Below, piece after piece: positions 59,397 through 64,000 of a DNA stretch of 64,000 nt; position 1 is the first letter of the stretch, and every line of letters starts with the position of its first letter. Source of the DNA: Bacteroidales bacterium (GTDB taxonomy: Bacteria; Bacteroidota; Bacteroidia; Bacteroidales; Muribaculaceae). The translations under genes and the position numbers were made by a program. Below the pieces are notes generated by a model. The model searched no databases, was not told the DNA's origin, and worked only from the letters and a program-made list of their open reading frames with translations. Location: the NCBI GenBank assembly GCA_910575545.1, contig CAJTFH010000012.1, positions 1 through 64,000 on the forward strand, in the 5' to 3' direction.

Positions 59397-60089
59397 TTAC
59401 AGTTTAGGCCCTGTTCGGCGTTGCTTGGCTTTCTGTTCTTCGCGATAACGGTGGAGGGCTTCATCGAAAGTAAGTCCGGGATGACCGCTCAACCACAATT
59501 TGAAATCATCCGGTAGAGCTGCTCTTTGAGTGAAGCCTTCATCTTGAATCAGTGCGCTGCCGATAGACGGAGATGACAACGTGATTCCGGCACCCTGTGC
59601 TGACGATACGGCGGATTGCTTTGCTGCCAGTTGTCGCAGGAAGGCTTCCGGAATTTCTTTCTGCGAAAGCGCTTGCGCGATGATGTGGTCGGAGGGATAT
59701 GTACGGCTCATTACGGGTTCTCGTTTGTCGAAATCGTACCAAATCCAATGGTTGATTGGCACAATGCCTCCGGGGGCACAGATTCCGATGCTGATGAACT
59801 TGCCTTCCTGATATGCTTGTTGTTTAAGTCGGTCAATCTTTACGCCGCATACTATATCCGGCAATGGCGGGATAACAATAGGCTCCGGCTGCTTTGATTT
59901 AGGCTGTGACTGCCGTTGCGGTTTAGGCTGTGGTGCGGTTCCTGGTTGAGTCTTTGTCGCTTGCTGATTTTCTCTGCGAGCCTTGAATTTCAGTTCAAGA
60001 TTCTCACAGCTGAGAAAGGAATCAAGTTTCTTATACCAGAATTCCTGCTTGCCAACGCCGTAATAGAGATTAACGCCCCTGATTTCGGG
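59397..60089 (-). pseudogene. 5'-truncated gene remnant next to an insertion sequence
   Basis: An open frame reads leftward without a stop from the TGA at 60087-60089 to the stop at 59397, and has no ATG near its beginning. The peptide includes GVGKQEFWYKKLDSFLSCEN, a Gln/Pro/Lys-rich linker, and a C-terminal domain with GICAPGGIVPINHWIWYDFD. The frame begins 4 nt from the probable end of the insertion sequence, so the 5' part was cut off. The C-terminal domain is not recognised. Confidence 0.6.
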
Positions 60090-60144
60090 TCAGGCCGAAA
60101 GCACGGTGCATATGTTAAATTGGGCAGTTAGAAGTGTTAAATTT

Positions 60145-61109
60145 TTAGGCGTATAGTTTGACCAATCGGAAGATGAAGAAGTCGCGGTTCCGGACACCAC
60201 GCATTTGTGAGCGAAAGATCTTGACTTTAGAGTTGAATGCCTCGGCGGAGGCATTGGTCGCACGACGACGGAAATAGTTCAGGATTGTTGGAGCGTGGTT
60301 CTTGAATGTTTTGATTACCGAGCGGAAGTTGTTGTTACCAAGAGCCATTACCTTTTCATACCACCTGTTCATCCGCCCATGGCTTTTGTCGGTGAGATTT
60401 TAGCGTTGAAAATCTTGCGCAGCTCCATCGCAAGGCTGTATGCAGCCTTCAATATTGGATAGTATTTGAACAGTATGTTGACACTATGGCGCTGAATGTC
60501 AGTCCATTTGTTCTGCGACATCATCAGGGTGTGTTTGCTGCGGGCCAGTATCTGGCGCATGGTCTCTCCGTTGGAGTACGTTACCGGCGGTTCGGACTTG
60601 TCGCGGTTGTTTTCCTCTGCGATGAGCTGACGGCGAATATCAATGCGGATTTCGTCAACGGCCTCATTATAGACCTGTTGGATATGAAAACAGTCGTTGA
60701 CAACATGGGCGTTATAGAACACTTCTGCGGCTATGGGCATCATTGATGGCGAAAGATCGCAGGTCACTTCCTTGACCTTGCGTCTGATTGATTTCCCCAT
60801 AGCTCAGATGAGTATGGATATAATTTCGTCACTCTTTGTTCCGGGAATGGCTGCCGCAAGTGTTCCCTTGCCTCCGTGGCCGTCCTTGTTGGTCAGGAAC
60901 GTCCATACCTCGCCGTTGCTCAGACAGGTCTCGTCAAGGCTCATGTAAGGGCCGATATTATCGGTGTTGAAATAGAACCCACAGCCAAGCTCCTGTTCGC
61001 ACCAGTCGGTGTAACAGCTTATCTTATTGCGGTACAAGTCGGCAAAATGTTTGCCGTTTACGCAGTACATCTGCGCTATATGCTTAATCGACAGGGCTGT
61101 CGTCTCCAC
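60145..61109 (-). pseudogene. Transposase (DDE, ISL3-type), frameshifted and interrupted
   Basis: Starting METTALSIKHIAQMYCVNGK, it is interrupted by an in-frame TGA at 60804-60806 and by a frameshift near 60370. Segments read SLDETCLSNGEVWTFLTNKD, GKGTLAAAIPGTKSDEIISI, VTCDLSPSMMPIAAEVFYNA and the C-terminal NASAEAFNSKVKIFRSQMRG. The DET, DLS and AEAFNSK elements fit the DDE triad of ISL3-type transposases. Not functional as it stands. Confidence 0.8.
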
Positions 61110-61455
61110 CTTCGTCTTTTACAAAAGCCACGAACTCTGCGCTGAGTCGTGTGCCTTCCTCGTTGGAAAGCTCGAGATTGTAGCTGAAGATTTCGTTGGT
61201 CTGCCTGTCCCACTACTTGTTCTTGCGCATGTGTAGAAATACCGGGCGACCTCGCATCGGATAGTCCTGTATCGTAACGTAATCCGTATAGCCCCGCGCT
61301 ACGATATGCGGATTACTATAGTCTTCATCAGACAGTTTCTTCTGTTCGTCAAGCCAGATGTCATAGGACTGTTCCGTGCGCTCGAAGCGCACCATCTCAA
61401 ATAGTTCGTCCATGCCCTCGGGCAGGCACATCCATATTGCATCTGAGGTTTTCAT
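61110..61455 (-). pseudogene. First frame of the insertion sequence, nonsense mutation
   Basis: MKTSDAIWMCLPEGMDELFE begins a frame that continues past an in-frame TAG at 61213-61215 (after RKNK) into WDRQTNEIFSYNLELSNEEG. This fits the small N-terminal protein encoded separately in ISAon1-like elements. Two-frame organisation is normal for the family; the TAG is not. Confidence 0.65.
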
Positions 61456-61496
61456 GCCACAAATTTAACTCTTTCCGCTAAATCCATGCACCGCCA

Positions 61497-61527
61497 TTTC
61501 GGCTTGAAGCAAAAAATGCTAACTTTG
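61497..61527 (+). promoter_or_regulatory. Promoter of sensor gene, possibly hybrid with IS end
   Basis: TAACTTTG at 61520-61527 is a good -7 box. TTTC at 61497-61500, 19 nt upstream, lies in the terminal repeat of the insertion sequence and takes the place of the -33 TTTG. The insertion sequence thus seems to have replaced the original upstream half of the promoter. Confidence 0.6.
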
Positions 61528-61534
61528 CAGTATT

Positions 61535-64000
61535 ATGGGTAATTACATGCCAATCTCGCCAAAGAATTTCAAGAACGGGCTGTTTATTACAGTGGTGGTC
61601 ATGGTTTTTCTGTTTTTCGCACAGAAGGGCTATGGGAGTCAACATGCGTTTTCTGAGGTTCTGCGTATTGACAATTCGATGGGGCTCAGTAGTCAGAAGG
61701 TGTATTCGCTTGTTGAAGATGCGTCAGGAGCTATTTGGATAAGCACCAAGTCGGGGGTTGACCGGTATAATGGCAGGATTCTAAAGAATTACTCGCTTGA
61801 AAGCAACTCATTCTATGGCGATAGAGCCGGTCACATTATTCGGCTGTATCACAATGAAGGCGATTTGTATGCCTACGAAAGTACGGGCAAAATTCACAAA
61901 TATTCACCCGTATATGACTCGTTTATATTGACGAGCAATCTTTCCGACTTAAGTCACGGCGATGTTGTGCTCAACAAGATGCTTGTTAACAATGACGGCA
62001 GTATATTATATGCAACCAATAACGGTCTGTTCAAATACGTGTCAGATAAGGATTATCGCCCCATTCTGCCCGGCTCGGCTGTCAACGACATTATTATTGC
62101 AAAGGGCTATTTGTTTGCAGCTACTTCATCGGGCTTAAAATTCATGCGCAACGACCATGCGGTCAAAGATGTCGGGCTGCTTAAAGATACCAATATACAG
62201 AGTCTGTATTTCGATGAAGCAAGCGATGCCTTGTATATCGGGGCTTTTAACAAGGGCTTATATATGCTGAATTTGTCGGATTTCAGCGTTGCCCAGATAC
62301 ATACCACAAACAGCCTGTTACAGAAACCAATCCGCTCGATTGTCAAACTGAGCCCGGAACGGATTGCCATAGGCATTGACGGTAGCGGTGTTCTGGCTTA
62401 TAATGCAAAGGACAACTCACTCACCACGTTTGTCAACACGGAACTCGCACCTGAATTTTCATTTACCGGCAACGGCATATATGCCCTATTGAATGACGGC
62501 AACGGCAATCTGTGGATCGGCAGTTATACCGGAGGGGTGACAATGGTGAGTCTGTCACAGTCGCCCGTACAGATAATTACACATATCAAAGACAATCCCA
62601 ATTCTCTTGTCAACAACAATGTGAATTATGTCATAGAGTCGTCAGACGGGAACATCTGGTATGCAACTGACCGTGGAATAGGTATTTACAATCCCCGTAC
62701 CGGAATTTGGAGCAATTCATTATCCGGAATCGTCGTCGTGTCGCTATGCGAGGACGGCAACGGGAATGTATTGGCCGGTTGTTACGGCGACGGAGTGTAT
62801 CGACTGAACTTGTCGGGGAACATCAAAGATCACTGGACTCAAAACGATGGAGCTTTGTCATCAAACTATATATTCGCAATAAAGACTGATAGTCGTGGCA
62901 AGATTTGGGTCGGCTCTCCTCACGGCTCACTCGTAGCTCTTAACGATGACGGCTCATTATACCATAGGTTTGAGATAAACGGCGTAATGTCAATCAATGT
63001 CATTGACAGCAAATCAGTTGGTGTCGCAACAGGCAATGGTTTTTACATTATTGACGCCGACACAAACAGCTACAACTGGTTTGCCAATTTTCAGGAGCAA
63101 TCTGAGCGGGACGTAAGTGCATATATTATCCCGATGATGTTCTTAAACGACAATACCGTGTGGCTCGGAACCGAAGGAGGGGGGCTTAACCTATATGATT
63201 ATAAGAATAGAAAAATCATACGCGAGGTTAAAATGTCAGACGGATTACCCTCAAATGATATATACGGACTTGTGCGTGATGACAAAGGTCGTCTATGGGC
63301 AAGTACAGGCAATGGACTTGCAATCATTGGCGATTCAACAGTTTCCAGCCTGAACTTTATCAACGGAATTGCCAAAGAATATAACAAGTCCTCGATATTA
63401 AGGTCATCGAACGGAGATTTGATTTTTGGCAGTACGGCAGGAGTAGTCAGGTTGTCGCCCGACAAAATCATTGTAGCCAATTATTCCGCACCATTGAGAA
63501 TATCCCGTTTCACTATCGATGGCATCAGCGAAGATGAGTCTGCCGAGATTATACCCAATCTTTTCGAGATGCTGCAAAATCGGAATATAGTGCTCAGTGC
63601 CAGTCAGAACTCGTTTCATGTAGATTTTGAGGCAATAAACATCGACTATCGCAATGACATAGCCTATCAGTATATCCTTGAAGGGTATGACCACGATTGG
63701 AGCGAAATGAACATGGACGGTACCGCCCGCTTCCGGAATGTGCCGCCGGGAAATTATACTCTGAAAATAAAAGCATTACGCAAAAGTGATGGACGCGCCT
63801 TAGATGAAACCGCCATTGACATCACAGTCAAAGAACCATGGTGGAACACGATATGGGCCCGATTATGCTATCTGGCGATAATAGCCTTTGTGATTTATTT
63901 TATAGTACGGTATAAGTGGTACCAGCTACGAAAGGAACATGACGAGGACAAAATCAGATTCTTCATCAATACAGCCCATGACATCCGCACTCCGTTGTCG
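61535..64000 (+). CDS. Hybrid two-component sensor histidine kinase (partial)
   Basis: The first 822 residues of a large sensor are present; the rest lies outside the window. A hydrophobic signal-anchor segment (FITVVVMVFLFFAQKGYG) is followed by a two-component-sensor propeller region with repeated blades, for example GAIWISTKSGVDRYNGR and LWIGSYTGGVTMV. A Y_Y_Y domain follows (IAYQYILEGYDHDWSEMN), then a transmembrane helix (LCYLAIIAFVIYFIVRYKW) and the start of the HisKA domain with phospho-acceptor His in INTAHDIRTPLS. Hybrid two-component systems of this type control glycan use or similar functions in gut Bacteroidales. Confidence 0.93.
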   Translation, partial: MGNYMPISPKNFKNGLFITVVVMVFLFFAQKGYGSQHAFSEVLRIDNSMGLSSQKVYSLVEDASGAIWISTKSGVDRYNGRILKNYSLESNSFYGDRAGHIIRLYHNEGDLYAYESTGKIHKYSPVYDSFILTSNLSDLSHGDVVLNKMLVNNDGSILYATNNGLFKYVSDKDYRPILPGSAVNDIIIAKGYLFAATSSGLKFMRNDHAVKDVGLLKDTNIQSLYFDEASDALYIGAFNKGLYMLNLSDFSVAQIHTTNSLLQKPIRSIVKLSPERIAIGIDGSGVLAYNAKDNSLTTFVNTELAPEFSFTGNGIYALLNDGNGNLWIGSYTGGVTMVSLSQSPVQIITHIKDNPNSLVNNNVNYVIESSDGNIWYATDRGIGIYNPRTGIWSNSLSGIVVVSLCEDGNGNVLAGCYGDGVYRLNLSGNIKDHWTQNDGALSSNYIFAIKTDSRGKIWVGSPHGSLVALNDDGSLYHRFEINGVMSINVIDSKSVGVATGNGFYIIDADTNSYNWFANFQEQSERDVSAYIIPMMFLNDNTVWLGTEGGGLNLYDYKNRKIIREVKMSDGLPSNDIYGLVRDDKGRLWASTGNGLAIIGDSTVSSLNFINGIAKEYNKSSILRSSNGDLIFGSTAGVVRLSPDKIIVANYSAPLRISRFTIDGISEDESAEIIPNLFEMLQNRNIVLSASQNSFHVDFEAINIDYRNDIAYQYILEGYDHDWSEMNMDGTARFRNVPPGNYTLKIKALRKSDGRALDETAIDITVKEPWWNTIWARLCYLAIIAFVIYFIVRYKWYQLRKEHDEDKIRFFINTAHDIRTPLS

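Larger units (their letters stand above)
54527..60093. mobile_element. Restriction island, probable truncated third element
   Basis: An AT-rich segment of about 5.6 kb starts with an att-like core, a hairpin and arm-like repeats resembling those of element 2. It carries a restriction-modification pair and a gene remnant that ends at an insertion sequence. No recombinase or right att is left. The left boundary is better supported than the right. Confidence 0.5.
60094..61503 (-). mobile_element. Dead ISAon1-like insertion sequence (ISL3-type transposase)
   Basis: The element is about 1.4 kb with imperfect terminal inverted repeats: GCCGAAAgcaCGGTGCAT at 60094-60111 and its inverse at 61486-61503 (15 of 18 match). 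It contains two frames, as is usual for this group: a short first frame and the DDE transposase. Both are broken. No matching target-site duplication is evident in the flanks, indicating age or rearrangement. Confidence 0.7.

Noticed and set aside
1-64000. CRISPR array or diversity-generating retroelement
   Set aside because: I saw no regularly spaced repeat-spacer units, no cas genes and no reverse transcriptase, despite the variable-looking tail fibre genes.

Overview
The window is Bacteroidales DNA. Promoter-like boxes of the Bacteroidetes type (TAnnTTTG at -7, with a TTTG -33 box before the tRNA gene) recur across it, and the right edge holds the start of a hybrid two-component sensor of the kind typical of gut Bacteroidales. 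A Bacteroidaceae or Muribaculaceae-like host fits, but I cannot fix the genus.

The window is mostly a stack of integrated elements at the 3' end of one tRNA-Phe gene (366-441). Element 1 (about 426-39199) is a complete-looking siphovirus prophage of about 38.8 kb. Its integrase lies next to the tRNA on the plus strand and its repressor at the far end, also plus. Everything between reads leftward: Cro-like regulator, primase-helicase, DNA methyltransferases, S49 protease, a scaffold-capsid fusion, a toxin-antitoxin pair, terminase, lysis and membrane proteins, portal, PLD-like protein, lysozyme, tape measure, tail tip and fibres. A strongly structured intergenic segment lies at 2263-2405.

Element 2 (about 39185-54539) is a mobilizable element of about 15.4 kb. 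It has a relaxase, a MobC-like protein, a DUF3987-type ATPase, an excisionase-like HTH protein, a candidate origin region, a RhuM-Fic protein and its own tyrosine recombinase at the right end. Its cargo is a tightly coupled ten-gene minus-strand operon (44047-51669) of small membrane, secreted, pentapeptide and immunity-like proteins. Several of these begin with the same roughly 30-bp sequence, encoding MKLTDKRFWI. This looks like an acquired polyimmunity (interbacterial defence) locus built by cassette recombination at a shared 5' seam, and it is the most interesting part of the window.

Element 3 (from about 54527) begins with another att-like core and an end sequence related to that of element 2. 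It carries an AT-rich Type IIG-like restriction-modification gene and a partner of unknown function. It appears truncated: a gene remnant at 59397-60089 runs into a dead ISAon1-like (ISL3-type) insertion sequence at about 60094-61503. The insertion sequence ends just upstream of the hybrid two-component sensor gene (61535 to the window edge), which is probably host chromosome.

The tRNA-Phe 3' end has therefore served as a repeated docking site: prophage, mobilizable defence element and restriction island sit head to tail, separated by copies of the same core (cctggtggcaccacc and variants), each with its own recombinase arm-type repeats.
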